A DNA stretch of 64,000 bases. Origin: Rickettsiales bacterium. GTDB taxonomy: Bacteria > Pseudomonadota > Alphaproteobacteria > Rickettsiales > SXRF01. Shown piece after piece: positions 56,381 to 64,000 of this stretch. Numbering within the stretch: the first letter of the stretch is position 1; every line of letters starts with the position of its first letter. The position numbers were made by a program, and so were the translations under genes. Location: NCBI GenBank assembly GCA_025464625.1, contig JAOAUZ010000001.1, positions 861,435 through 925,434 on the forward strand, given 5' to 3'. The notes under the pieces are model-generated. The model did no database searches. It saw only the letters and a list, made by a program, of their open reading frames with translations, and was not told the origin of the DNA.

Positions 56381-56686
56381 CTACCAGCTTGCTTTGGTTA
56401 AGCCCGGAACACGTCCGAACGAACCAAGTTCACGCAATTTAATGCGCGAAAGTTTGAATTTACGATATACGCCACGAGCGCGACCAGTTAGTTCACAACG
56501 GTTACGATGGCGAGTCTTTGCACCGTTACGCGGCAATGCAGAAAGTTTGATTTGTGCTTGCAAACGCTCATCGAATGGCAAATCACGATCCATAACAATT
56601 GCTTTCAATGCACCACGCTTGTTAGCAAATTTCTTTGCCATTTTCAGACGGCGGTTATTTTTATTTATCGAACTCAGTTTAGCCAT
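56381..56686 (-). CDS. rpsN: Ribosomal protein S14
   Basis: Small-subunit head protein, 101 residues, of the zinc-free long form: the C-terminal motif is [41 protein letters not shown], in which the CxxC pairs of the short zinc form are missing. Follows rplE by 11 bases. Confidence 0.97.
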   Translation of the reverse strand: MAKLSSINKNNRRLKMAKKFANKRGALKAIVMDRDLPFDERLQAQIKLSALPRNGAKTRHRNRCELTGRARGVYRKFKLSRIKLRELGSFGRVPGLTKASW

Positions 56687-56697
56687 AAATTCTCCAA

Positions 56698-57345
56698 CTA
56701 TTTCACAAACGGCATATTCAGCGCGGCAAGAAGTGCCTTTGCTTCTTCATCAGTTTTTGCGGTACTGCAAATAACTATATCCATACCACGAATCTGATCA
56801 ATTTTATCATAATTGATTTCTGGGAAAACAATCTGTTCTTTTAAGCCCAAAGCATAATTTCCACGACCATCAAAACTTTTATGCGGCACACCACGGAAGT
56901 CACGAACGCGAGGCAGAGCAGTGTTAATCAAGCGATCCAAAAATTCATACATGCGTTGCTTACGCAAGGTTACTTTGCAGCCAATAGGCATATTTTCGCG
57001 CAATTTGAAACCAGCAATAGCTTTTTTAGAACGAGTAATCAAAGCTTTCTGACCAGTAATCAACCCAAGCTCATTAACCGCCGCCTGAATGGTTTTACTA
57101 TCATTAACATTCTCACCAACACCCATGTTGATAACAATTTTATCCAGCTTAGGAATCTGCATTCCATTTTTATAATTAAACTGCTTTTGCATTGCAGGGC
57201 GAACATCTTTTTCATACAGAGCCTGCAAACGGGGCGTATACGCACCACCCTTGCCAGAAGTTGTAGAAGCAGACTTTGCAGTTTTTTCAGCCTTAGGCGC
57301 TTTTTCAGTCTTTGCTGCAGCTTTATTTTCAGTTGCTTTAGCCAT
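56698..57345 (-). CDS. rplE: Ribosomal protein L5 with N-terminal extension
   Basis: Binds 5S rRNA and the P-site tRNA. The L5 core begins at [19 protein letters not shown] near residue 38 and includes [18 protein letters not shown] and [21 protein letters not shown]. About 35 Lys/Ala/Thr-rich residues precede it, which ordinary L5 lacks. The ATG overlaps the rplX stop by one base, supporting the long form. Confidence 0.96.
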   Translation of the reverse strand: MAKATENKAAAKTEKAPKAEKTAKSASTTSGKGGAYTPRLQALYEKDVRPAMQKQFNYKNGMQIPKLDKIVINMGVGENVNDSKTIQAAVNELGLITGQKALITRSKKAIAGFKLRENMPIGCKVTLRKQRMYEFLDRLINTALPRVRDFRGVPHKSFDGRGNYALGLKEQIVFPEINYDKIDQIRGMDIVICSTAKTDEEAKALLAALNMPFVK

Positions 57346-57659
57346 TATATTTTATCTCCCGAACGCTTGGAAACACGCACTTTGCTGTCTCCTTCAATTT
57401 TATACCCAACGCGTGTTGGCTTACCCGATTTTGCATCAATAAGCGAAACATTCGACACATGAAGCGAAGCTTCTTTTGCAATAATACCACCAGCAGAAGT
57501 CTTGCTCGCCTTAGTATGACGCTTCACCATATTAATTCCACCAACTACAACACGCGATTCACTGGTAATCACCTGCGTAATTGTTCCCTTTTTGCCTTTT
57601 TCTTTTCCAGCAATGACGACAACCTCGTCACCCTTTTTTACTTTGAATTTCACAGCCAT
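57345..57659 (-). CDS. rplX: Ribosomal protein L24
   Basis: Assembly-initiator protein of the large subunit. 104 residues, KOW motif at the N-terminus ([24 protein letters not shown]), then [11 protein letters not shown] and the conserved C-terminal strands. Overlaps rplE by one base. Confidence 0.97.
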   Translation of the reverse strand: MAVKFKVKKGDEVVVIAGKEKGKKGTITQVITSESRVVVGGINMVKRHTKASKTSAGGIIAKEASLHVSNVSLIDAKSGKPTRVGYKIEGDSKVRVSKRSGDKI

Positions 57660-57674
57660 TTTAAATATTCCCTA

Positions 57675-58043
57675 TTATAATACTTCTGGTGCCAGAGAGA
57701 CAATTTTCATGAACTGTTTAGCACGAAGTTCACGAGTAACTGGCCCAAAGATACGTGTACCAATCGGTTCATTCTGCTTGGTAAGCAAAACTGCCGCATT
57801 TTTATCAAAGCGGATGGTACTACCATCGGCGCGGTGAATGTCGCGCTTTGTACGCACAATAACCGCACGATGCACCTCACCTTTTTTTACTTTACCACGA
57901 GGAATAGCATCCTTAATGGACACCACGATAACATCGCCCACGCTTGCAAATTTACGCCCCGCACCGCCAAGCACTTTAATGCACATTACACGACGCGCAC
58001 CTGAATTATCGGCCACTTCAAGGTTAGATTGTTGCTGTATCAT
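57675..58043 (-). CDS. rplN: Ribosomal protein L14
   Basis: 122 residues; starts [27 protein letters not shown] and contains [32 protein letters not shown] and the ending [17 protein letters not shown], all L14 signatures. Located at the intersubunit face. Fifteen bases before rplX. Confidence 0.98.
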   Translation of the reverse strand: MIQQQSNLEVADNSGARRVMCIKVLGGAGRKFASVGDVIVVSIKDAIPRGKVKKGEVHRAVIVRTKRDIHRADGSTIRFDKNAAVLLTKQNEPIGTRIFGPVTRELRAKQFMKIVSLAPEVL

Positions 58044-58061
58044 ATTTTATTTTCCTAATTT

Positions 58062-58295
58062 CTAGCCTTCGTAAACAACTTGCCAGCACTTGGTTTTAGA
58101 AATAGGAGCTGACTCCACAATCTGCACCTTGTCACCAACCTTAAACTGGTTCTTTTCATCATGCGCCGCATATTTTTTAGAGCGACGAATAGTCTTTTTA
58201 TAAACCGGGTGAGAAACGCGACGTTCCACACGCACCGTTACAGTTTTTTCATTTGCGTCGCTAACGACAGTTCCTTGTAGTACACGCCTTGGCAT
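58062..58295 (-). CDS. rpsQ: Ribosomal protein S17
   Basis: Primary 16S rRNA-binding protein, 77 residues: [45 protein letters not shown] then [21 protein letters not shown], the OB-fold signature. Three bases after rpmC. Confidence 0.97.
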   Translation of the reverse strand: MPRRVLQGTVVSDANEKTVTVRVERRVSHPVYKKTIRRSKKYAAHDEKNQFKVGDKVQIVESAPISKTKCWQVVYEG

Positions 58296-58298
58296 GGA

Positions 58299-58541
58299 TT
58301 ATCCCTTCTTAGTTTTTTTAGCTACAGCCTTTTTAGGGGCAGCACTTTTAACATTATTAGTAGCTTCGTTCAACAAGGTTTTTGCCCGAGCTATAGTACG
58401 GCGAGCCTCACGGAAACCCTGCCTGTTTTCAAGAGAACCAGTAGCATCCTGCATCCGCAGATTGAATTGTTCTTTCTTGGAACTAAGGATTATATCCCTC
58501 AACTCTTCTTTTGATTTTGTACGCAGTTCAGAGGTTTTCAT
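58299..58541 (-). CDS. rpmC: Ribosomal protein L29
   Basis: 80 residues; two-helix L29 core (ELRTKSKEELRDIILSSKKEQFNLRMQ, REARRTIARAKTLLNE) with an added Lys/Ala-rich tail of about 15 residues. Sits at the nascent-chain exit. It is three bases after rplP. Confidence 0.95.
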   Translation of the reverse strand: MKTSELRTKSKEELRDIILSSKKEQFNLRMQDATGSLENRQGFREARRTIARAKTLLNEATNNVKSAAPKKAVAKKTKKG

Positions 58542-58543
58542 GT

Positions 58544-58960
58544 TTATTCTCCTTCATTCACACGCGAAACAAATTTAGTTTTAATAGGCAATTTTGCTGA
58601 TGCACGGTCAAACGCTTCGCGGGCAACTGCCTCAGAAACACCATCAACTTCAAACAATATACGCCCTGGGGCAACACGCGCTGCCCAGAATTCTACAGAC
58701 CCCTTACCGCTACCCATGCGAACTTCCGCTGGTTTACGAGTTACTGGCAAATCAGGAAAAATACGGATCCACATACGACCAACGCGCTTAACATGGCGAG
58801 AAATAGCACGGCGTGCTGCCTCAATTTGGCGGGCAGTAATACGCTCTGGCTGCATTGCTTTCAGACCATATTCACCGAAATTAAGAGTAAAACCACCTTT
58901 GGACGCACCTTTGATACGACCTTTATGGGCTTTACGATATTTTGTTTTCTTAGGACTCAT
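58544..58960 (-). CDS. rplP: Ribosomal protein L16
   Basis: 138 residues from the second of two adjacent ATGs (58963 and 58960); [18 protein letters not shown] is the usual start. Signatures include [43 protein letters not shown]. Close to the peptidyl-transferase centre. Between rpsC and rpmC. Confidence 0.97.
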   Translation of the reverse strand: MSPKKTKYRKAHKGRIKGASKGGFTLNFGEYGLKAMQPERITARQIEAARRAISRHVKRVGRMWIRIFPDLPVTRKPAEVRMGSGKGSVEFWAARVAPGRILFEVDGVSEAVAREAFDRASAKLPIKTKFVSRVNEGE

Positions 58961-58985
58961 CATATAGATAGTTACTCGTTACTAG

Positions 58986-59681
58986 TTATTCGTTATTTGT
59001 TGATAGAATTTCGACAGGAGCTGCTTCTGAAACAGTGCTGTCAATCTTCTTTTCTTTACCAAGTATTTCACCTTTAAAAACCCAAACCTTAACACCAATA
59101 GTACCGTAAGCGGTTTCTGAACGTGCAACACCATAATCAATATCTGAACGTAAGGTATGCAACGGCACACGACCTTCACGATACCATTCCATACGAGCAA
59201 TTTCAGCTCCACCAAGGCGACCGCTAACATTGATACGAATACCAAGCGCGCCAAGACGAAGGCAAGACTGCACTGAGCGTTTCATAGCGCGACGGAAAGC
59301 AACGCGCTTTTCCAATTGTTGTGCGATAGATTCAGCAATCAAAGTAGCATCCAACTCTGGCTTTGCAACTGGCACAATATTCAGATGAACTTCATCTTTG
59401 GTGAATTTGGCGAGATCCTTCTTGATTTTATCAATATCGGCACCTTTTTTACCAATGACAACACCTGGGCGAGCAGTATGAATAGTTATATGCGCCTTTT
59501 TAGTAGGGCGTTCAATCACCACTTTGCTCACACCAGCAGCATCAAGACTCTTCTTCAAATAAGCCTGAATTTTGTAATCTTCATGTAACTTGGTTGCATA
59601 ATCGCTACCCGCAAACCAACGTGAATCCCACGTTTTATTTACACCTACACGAAAGCCAATTGCATTTACTTTTTGACCCAT
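58986..59681 (-). CDS. rpsC: Ribosomal protein S3
   Basis: 231 residues from the ATG at 59681 ([20 protein letters not shown]), one base after the rplV stop; an earlier ATG at 59705 is inside rplV. The KH domain with [21 protein letters not shown] and the C-terminal domain [31 protein letters not shown] are present. Forms the mRNA entry pore. Confidence 0.97.
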   Translation of the reverse strand: MGQKVNAIGFRVGVNKTWDSRWFAGSDYATKLHEDYKIQAYLKKSLDAAGVSKVVIERPTKKAHITIHTARPGVVIGKKGADIDKIKKDLAKFTKDEVHLNIVPVAKPELDATLIAESIAQQLEKRVAFRRAMKRSVQSCLRLGALGIRINVSGRLGGAEIARMEWYREGRVPLHTLRSDIDYGVARSETAYGTIGVKVWVFKGEILGKEKKIDSTVSEAAPVEILSTNNE

Positions 59682-59682
59682 A

Positions 59683-60063
59683 TTATGCTTTCTCCTCTTT
59701 CTCACGCACTATCAGCGTCAAATTTGCAAACGGCCTAAATACACGCGCTGACTTACCACGACCGCGGGTATGCATACGCTTCATAACCAGATTTTTTCCC
59801 ACATACGCTTCTTTTACATAAAGTGAATCAACATTCAAATTATGGTTGTTTTCAGCATTGGCAATCGCCGACTGCAATGCTTTTTTAACATCACCAGCAA
59901 TACGCTTGCTAGAGAAAGAAAGCTGTGTAAGCGCACCATTAACATCCATTCCACGAATAAGGGCAGCAACTAGATTTAATTTCTGCGGACTGATGCGAAT
60001 ACGGTTGATTACCGCTTTCGCTTCATTTGGTGCTAATGCACGCTGCGTTGATTTCTTAGACAT
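59683..60063 (-). CDS. rplV: Ribosomal protein L22
   Basis: 126 residues; exit-tunnel protein with [27 protein letters not shown] and the loop region [30 protein letters not shown]. It follows rpsS by 14 bases and precedes rpsC by one. Confidence 0.97.
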   Translation of the reverse strand: MSKKSTQRALAPNEAKAVINRIRISPQKLNLVAALIRGMDVNGALTQLSFSSKRIAGDVKKALQSAIANAENNHNLNVDSLYVKEAYVGKNLVMKRMHTRGRGKSARVFRPFANLTLIVREKEEKA

Positions 60064-60077
60064 ATACTATATCATCC

Positions 60078-60362
60078 TTATTTCTTAGCTGCGGTTTTTT
60101 TGTCAGCTGCTGTATGACCGTGGAAAGTACGGGTCGGAGCAAACTCACCAAATTTATGGCCAATCATATCCTCGTTTACCGACACTGGGATAAATTTCTT
60201 GCCGTTATAAACACCAAAAGTCAAACCAACAAACTGCGGCAAAATAGTCGAACGACGCGACCATGTCTTAATGATTTGATTGCGAGCCGCAGCTTTGGCA
60301 TCTTCTGCTTTTTTAAGCAGATAGCCATCAACAAACGGACCTTTCCAAACTGAACGTGCCAT
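60078..60362 (-). CDS. rpsS: Ribosomal protein S19
   Basis: 94 residues; [19 protein letters not shown] then [48 protein letters not shown], the S19 signature. Sits in the small-subunit head with S13. Confidence 0.98.
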   Translation of the reverse strand: MARSVWKGPFVDGYLLKKAEDAKAAARNQIIKTWSRRSTILPQFVGLTFGVYNGKKFIPVSVNEDMIGHKFGEFAPTRTFHGHTAADKKTAAKK

Positions 60363-60372
60363 CTTCTACTCC

Positions 60373-61200
60373 CTATTTCCCATGACGATTGCGCAGAATC
60401 AATTTATTCTTCTTCTTGCGCGAACGAGTTTTTGTACCTTTAGTTCCTTTACCCCATGGTGTAACTGGATGACGACCACCGCTTGTACGACCTTCACCAC
60501 CACCATGCGGATGATCAACAGGGTTCATCGCCACACCACGAACGCATGGGCGAACACCAAGCCAACGGCTGCGACCAGCTTTACCAATAACCGCATTTTG
60601 ATTATCAGGGTTAGAAACCGCACCAATAGTTGCCAGACAATCATGACGAATCAAGCGAAGCTCACCAGAACGAAGTTTAACCTGAGCATAACCAGCGTCC
60701 TTACCAACCAGCTGAACATAAGTTCCAGCAGCGCGAGCAAGTTGACCGCCCTTGCCTTCTTTCATTTCAACGTTATGAATAATAGTTCCAACAGGAATAT
60801 TCTTCAGAGGAATTGTGTTACCTGGTTTAATATCAGCTCTTTCCGAAGAAATAACCACATCACCAACAGCCAGACGTTGTGGTGCAATGATATAAGCTAG
60901 TTCACCATCAGAATATTTGATAAGCGCGATAAAAGAAGTGCGGTTTGGATCATACTCCAGACGCTCAACTGTAGCAGCAACATCAAACTTATTACGCTTA
61001 AAATCAATAACGCGGTAAGATTGTTTGTGACCACCACCAACACGGAACGCTGTCAAGCGACCATAATTATTACGACCACCGCTTTTTGTTTTCCCTGCTG
61101 TCAGACCTTTAACTGGCTTACCTTTGTAAAGCTCAGAACGGTCAACAATAACCAGTTGACGTTGTGCAGGTGTTGTCGGTTTAAAACTTTTGAGAGCCAT
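60373..61200 (-). CDS. rplB: Ribosomal protein L2
   Basis: 275 residues; peptidyl-transferase region protein with [48 protein letters not shown] and the highly conserved [31 protein letters not shown]. Precedes rpsS by ten bases. Confidence 0.98.
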   Translation of the reverse strand: MALKSFKPTTPAQRQLVIVDRSELYKGKPVKGLTAGKTKSGGRNNYGRLTAFRVGGGHKQSYRVIDFKRNKFDVAATVERLEYDPNRTSFIALIKYSDGELAYIIAPQRLAVGDVVISSERADIKPGNTIPLKNIPVGTIIHNVEMKEGKGGQLARAAGTYVQLVGKDAGYAQVKLRSGELRLIRHDCLATIGAVSNPDNQNAVIGKAGRSRWLGVRPCVRGVAMNPVDHPHGGGEGRTSGGRHPVTPWGKGTKGTKTRSRKKKNKLILRNRHGK

Positions 61201-61201
61201 G

Positions 61202-61528
61202 TTATTTCACTCCCCCTTCTAAATTAATTGACTGACCTTCAGCAAGTGTAACAATTGCTTTTTTAGTGTCATTCTGTTTGCCTTTTATCCCGCGGAAAAG
61301 TTTTACCTTACCGAGACGGCGCAAGGTATTTACATTTGCAACTTTCACATTAAATAAAGCTTCAACTGCCGATTTAATATCAGCCTTAGTTGAATCAAGG
61401 CGCACGTTGAACATCACTTTGTTAAACTCAGAAACCATAGTCGATTTCTCAGTTATAACTGGCGACACGATTGTGTCGTAGTGATAAGCGCGAGCTTCTG
61501 TTTTTGTTATTTTCTTCGCTTTTTTCAT
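61202..61528 (-). CDS. rplW: Ribosomal protein L23
   Basis: 108 residues; exit-site docking protein for trigger factor and [29 protein letters not shown] and [30 protein letters not shown] are typical. The ATG overlaps the rplD stop by four bases. Confidence 0.96.
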   Translation of the reverse strand: MKKAKKITKTEARAYHYDTIVSPVITEKSTMVSEFNKVMFNVRLDSTKADIKSAVEALFNVKVANVNTLRRLGKVKLFRGIKGKQNDTKKAIVTLAEGQSINLEGGVK

Positions 61529-62145
61529 TTAAGCCTCTCTTCAAGATGCTTCACTGCATCCTTAGTCAAAATCAACTGCTTGTGGCGAAGAATATCATAA
61601 ACATTGATACCCTGCTGCGGCAGCACATCTACAAATTTAATATTACGCGCAGCTTTAGCAAAATTTTCATTCACTTCAGCGCCACCTATAAAAAGTGGAG
61701 CATCCCAACCATTCTTTGCAAACTGAGTAACCATAGTCTTCGTTTTTGCCGCTTTTACATCTACATTATCAACAATGAACAAGCTACCATCAGCTTGTTT
61801 AGAAGAAAGGGCTACACGCATAGCAAGTTTACGAACTTTTTTAGGTAAACCCAAAGCATGGCTGCGTACAACTGGTCCAAAAATCGTAGCACCACCACGC
61901 ATCTGCGCGCTACGCATAGATCCCTGACGAGCATTACCAGAACCTTTTTGCTTAAATGGCTTTTTACCAGTACCACTGATTTCACTGATGGTTTTAGTTT
62001 TATGCGTACCAGAACGCGCTTTCGCACGCTGCCATTCCACCATACGGTGTAATATATCTTTACGCACTGTAGCACCAAAGACGGCATCAGAGAGTTCAAT
62101 CTCGCCTGCTGCTTTGTTTTCTAATGTGACAACTTTTATTTTCAT
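61525..62145 (-). CDS. rplD: Ribosomal protein L4
   Basis: 206 residues; tunnel protein, and autogenous regulator of the S10 operon in E. coli. It has [40 protein letters not shown], the tunnel loop, followed by the globular C-terminal part ([20 protein letters not shown]). It follows rplC by about 25 bases. Confidence 0.97.
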   Translation of the reverse strand: MKIKVVTLENKAAGEIELSDAVFGATVRKDILHRMVEWQRAKARSGTHKTKTISEISGTGKKPFKQKGSGNARQGSMRSAQMRGGATIFGPVVRSHALGLPKKVRKLAMRVALSSKQADGSLFIVDNVDVKAAKTKTMVTQFAKNGWDAPLFIGGAEVNENFAKAARNIKFVDVLPQQGINVYDILRHKQLILTKDAVKHLEERLK

Positions 62146-62170
62146 ATATTTTCTCTACTATTTAGCTTAC

Positions 62171-62881
62171 TTAAGCACTAGCTTCTGCAGCTTGTTCACC
62201 ACCAGCAACCTTGCGTACACCTGCAGGAAATGGTGCAAGCGGATGAGCACCTTTTTTGCAAGCATCTTTAACAAGAACAAAACCATTTTCAGCACCTGGA
62301 ACAGCACCGCGCACCATGATAAATCCATGCTCTTCATCAACAGAAATAACCTGAAGATTCTGAGTTGTCACACGCACTGTTCCCATGTGACCAGCCATTT
62401 TCTTGCCTTTGAATACACGACCTGGATCCTGACGTTGACCAGTTGAACCAGCCGAGCGATGTGAAACAGACACACCGTGCGATGCTTCTAAACCAGCAAA
62501 ATTATACCGTTTCATAACACCAGCAAATCCCTTACCAATGGTGTTGCCAATGACATCAACAAACTGCCCTGGAACAAAATGACTAGCAACAATTTCAACA
62601 CCTGGTTCAATCATTGCTTTTTCATCAACGCGGAACTCAACTAACTTACTCTTTGGCTCTACTTTTGACTTAGCATAGTGTCCACGCAAAGATTTAGAAA
62701 CATTCTTTACCTTAGCTTTACCAACACCAAGCTGCACAGCGTTATAGCCATCCTTTGCAACTGTTTTATTAGCAACAACCTGACAATTATCAACATGCAA
62801 TACGGTAACAGGTGTCTCAACACCTTCTTCCGTATACACACTGGTCATGCCCAGTTTTTTTGCGATTAATCCTGTACGCAT
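62171..62881 (-). CDS. rplC: Ribosomal protein L3
   Basis: 236 residues from the ATG at 62881 ([16 protein letters not shown]), one base after the rpsJ stop; a start at 62926 is inside rpsJ. Core motif [27 protein letters not shown] is typical of L3. A Gly/Ala-rich tail ends the protein. Confidence 0.97.
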   Translation of the reverse strand: MRTGLIAKKLGMTSVYTEEGVETPVTVLHVDNCQVVANKTVAKDGYNAVQLGVGKAKVKNVSKSLRGHYAKSKVEPKSKLVEFRVDEKAMIEPGVEIVASHFVPGQFVDVIGNTIGKGFAGVMKRYNFAGLEASHGVSVSHRSAGSTGQRQDPGRVFKGKKMAGHMGTVRVTTQNLQVISVDEEHGFIMVRGAVPGAENGFVLVKDACKKGAHPLAPFPAGVRKVAGGEQAAEASA

Positions 62882-62882
62882 A

Positions 62883-63200
62883 TTACGCTGCCTCCGCCTT
62901 AATTTTAATGTCCACGCCAGAAGCAAGATCCAATTTCATCAAAGCATCTACTGTTTGTGGTGTAGGATCTAAAATATCTATCAAACGTTTATGAGTACGA
63001 ATCTCGAACTGCTCGCGTGATTTTTTGTCGATATGTGGTGAACGGTTCACTGTAAAACGAGCAATACGAAGTGGTAGTGGAATAGGTCCACGCACCTGTG
63101 CACCAGTACGTTTTGCAGTTGATACAATCTCAGCCGTCGACTGATCAAGAACACGATGATCAAACGCTTTCAGCCAGATACGAATTTTTTGGTTTTGCAT
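62883..63200 (-). CDS. rpsJ: Ribosomal protein S10
   Basis: 105 residues; [58 protein letters not shown]. First S10-operon gene, directly after tuf. S10 also acts in transcription antitermination. Begins six bases after the tuf stop. Confidence 0.98.
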   Translation of the reverse strand: MQNQKIRIWLKAFDHRVLDQSTAEIVSTAKRTGAQVRGPIPLPLRIARFTVNRSPHIDKKSREQFEIRTHKRLIDILDPTPQTVDALMKLDLASGVDIKIKAEAA

Positions 63201-63206
63201 GTTAGG

Positions 63207-64000
63207 TTACTCCACAATTTTCGCAACGACACCCGCACCGATAGTGCGCCCACCTTCGCGGATAGCGAAGCGCAGACCTTCTTCCATCGCAATTGGTGAG
63301 ATTAGTGTAGCTTCGATGCTGACGTTATCACCCGGCATAATCATTTCAACGCCATCAGGCAGTTTGATTGAACCAGTTACGTCAGTCGTACGGAAATAAA
63401 ACTGTGGACGATAATTGCTGAAGAATGGTGTGTGGCGACCACCTTCATCCTTGTTCAGAACATAGATTTCCGCGGTGAATTTAGTATGCGGAGTGATCGA
63501 ACCCGGCTTGCACAACACTTGACCACGCTCAACTTCCTCACGCTTCGTGCCACGCAGCAAAATACCAACGTTATCACCAGCGCGACCTTCATCAAGAAGT
63601 TTGCGGAACATTTCAACGCCAGTGCAGGTGGTCTTTTGTGTTGGACGCAAGCCCACGATTTCGATTTCCTCACCAACCTTCACAATACCACGTTCAACGC
63701 GACCAGTTACCACCGTTCCACGACCAGAAATCGAGAACACGTCCTCAACTGGCATGATGAATGGCTTGTCAATCGGACGTTCAGGTTGCGGGATTGAAGC
63801 ATCCACCGCAGCCATAAGTTTAAGAACAGCTTCACGACCAAGCGCAGGATTCTTATCTTCCAGAGCGCACAGAGCCGAACCATGAATGATTGGAATAGTA
63901 TCACCTGGGAATTTGTATTTGTTCAGAAGTTCACGAACTTCCATTTCCACAAGTTCAAGCAATTCAGGATCATCAACCATGTCGCATTTATTGAGGAACA
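63207..64000 (-). CDS. tuf: Elongation factor Tu, 5' end cut by window edge
   Basis: GTPase that brings aminoacyl-tRNA to the ribosome. The visible 264 codons cover the end of the G domain (the NKCD guanine-specificity motif is the first thing read at 63983-63994), then domain 2 ([28 protein letters not shown]) and domain 3 ([20 protein letters not shown], ending [20 protein letters not shown]). The first third of the protein is outside the window. Position before rpsJ is the usual str/S10 junction. Confidence 0.97.
   Translation of the reverse strand, partial: FLNKCDMVDDPELLELVEMEVRELLNKYKFPGDTIPIIHGSALCALEDKNPALGREAVLKLMAAVDASIPQPERPIDKPFIMPVEDVFSISGRGTVVTGRVERGIVKVGEEIEIVGLRPTQKTTCTGVEMFRKLLDEGRAGDNVGILLRGTKREEVERGQVLCKPGSITPHTKFTAEIYVLNKDEGGRHTPFFSNYRPQFYFRTTDVTGSIKLPDGVEMIMPGDNVSIEATLISPIAMEEGLRFAIREGGRTIGAGVVAKIVE

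Noticed and set aside
59031..62872. Many rightward frames of 60-170 codons inside the ribosomal cluster
   Set aside because: Antisense shadows of ribosomal genes; Thr/Asn-rich composition typical of reverse reading, no starts with ribosome-binding sites.

Overview
This 64-kb window is a stretch of chromosome from an A+T-rich alphaproteobacterium. The evidence is the complete S10-spc-alpha ribosomal cluster in alphaproteobacterial order (tuf to rplQ, with adk after secY and no infA, rpmJ or rpsD), a class I lysyl-tRNA synthetase, an ATP12-type F1 assembly factor next to rluC and crcB, propionyl-CoA carboxylase subunits, and an ECF sigma/NrsF pair with promoters of the Caulobacter SigF type. 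Species cannot be named from the sequence. The genome carries many short palindromic repeats, one of them inside the queA reading frame.

Layout. 1-4.1 kb: leftward Fe-S assembly operon iscS-iscU-iscA-hscB-hscA (hscA cut by the window edge). 4.3-7.8 kb: a solitary mreB, then a block of three unrecognised genes, two of which share a repeated ~60-70-residue module, and rpoZ. 7.9-12.5 kb: lipA and a RatA/COQ10-like gene, then an accessory patch made of a palindromic repeat, tRNA-Ser, a small GIY-YIG gene, a type II restriction-modification pair and a secreted glycine-rich octapeptide-repeat protein. 12.5-14.4 kb: rfbA and rfbB for dTDP-sugar synthesis.

14.5-19.3 kb is the most interesting region. 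A leftward bufferin-type cluster (bufA precursor, bufB DUF692 oxidase, bufC DUF2063 partner) lies beside an ECF sigma factor and its NrsF-like membrane anti-sigma. Divergently there is a doxX gene, a 51-residue cysteine-rich membrane peptide, msrB and an exported msrA. Both arms start with the same sequence, GTAACC-N16-CGAA, so the locus reads as one sigma-factor-controlled response to copper or oxidative stress in the envelope.

19.4-49 kb is mixed housekeeping: three orphan prepilin-like genes (two with simple-sequence repeats at their 5' ends), nhaA, a motA/motB pair split by a 272-bp element with 21-bp inverted ends, tRNA-Lys, a ydbH-ynbE-ydbL operon with a very short YdbH, tgt and queA, cysE, class I lysS, a KefB-type antiporter, a PIN-like gene, prs-rplY-pth-ychF, a membrane-anchored double FKBP protein, an aminotransferase, pccA and pccB, an flgC-like gene, ATP12, a putative nuclease placed between rluC and ATP12, rluC and crcB. 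49-64 kb is the ribosomal protein, secY, adk and rpoA cluster, all leftward, ending inside tuf at the right edge.
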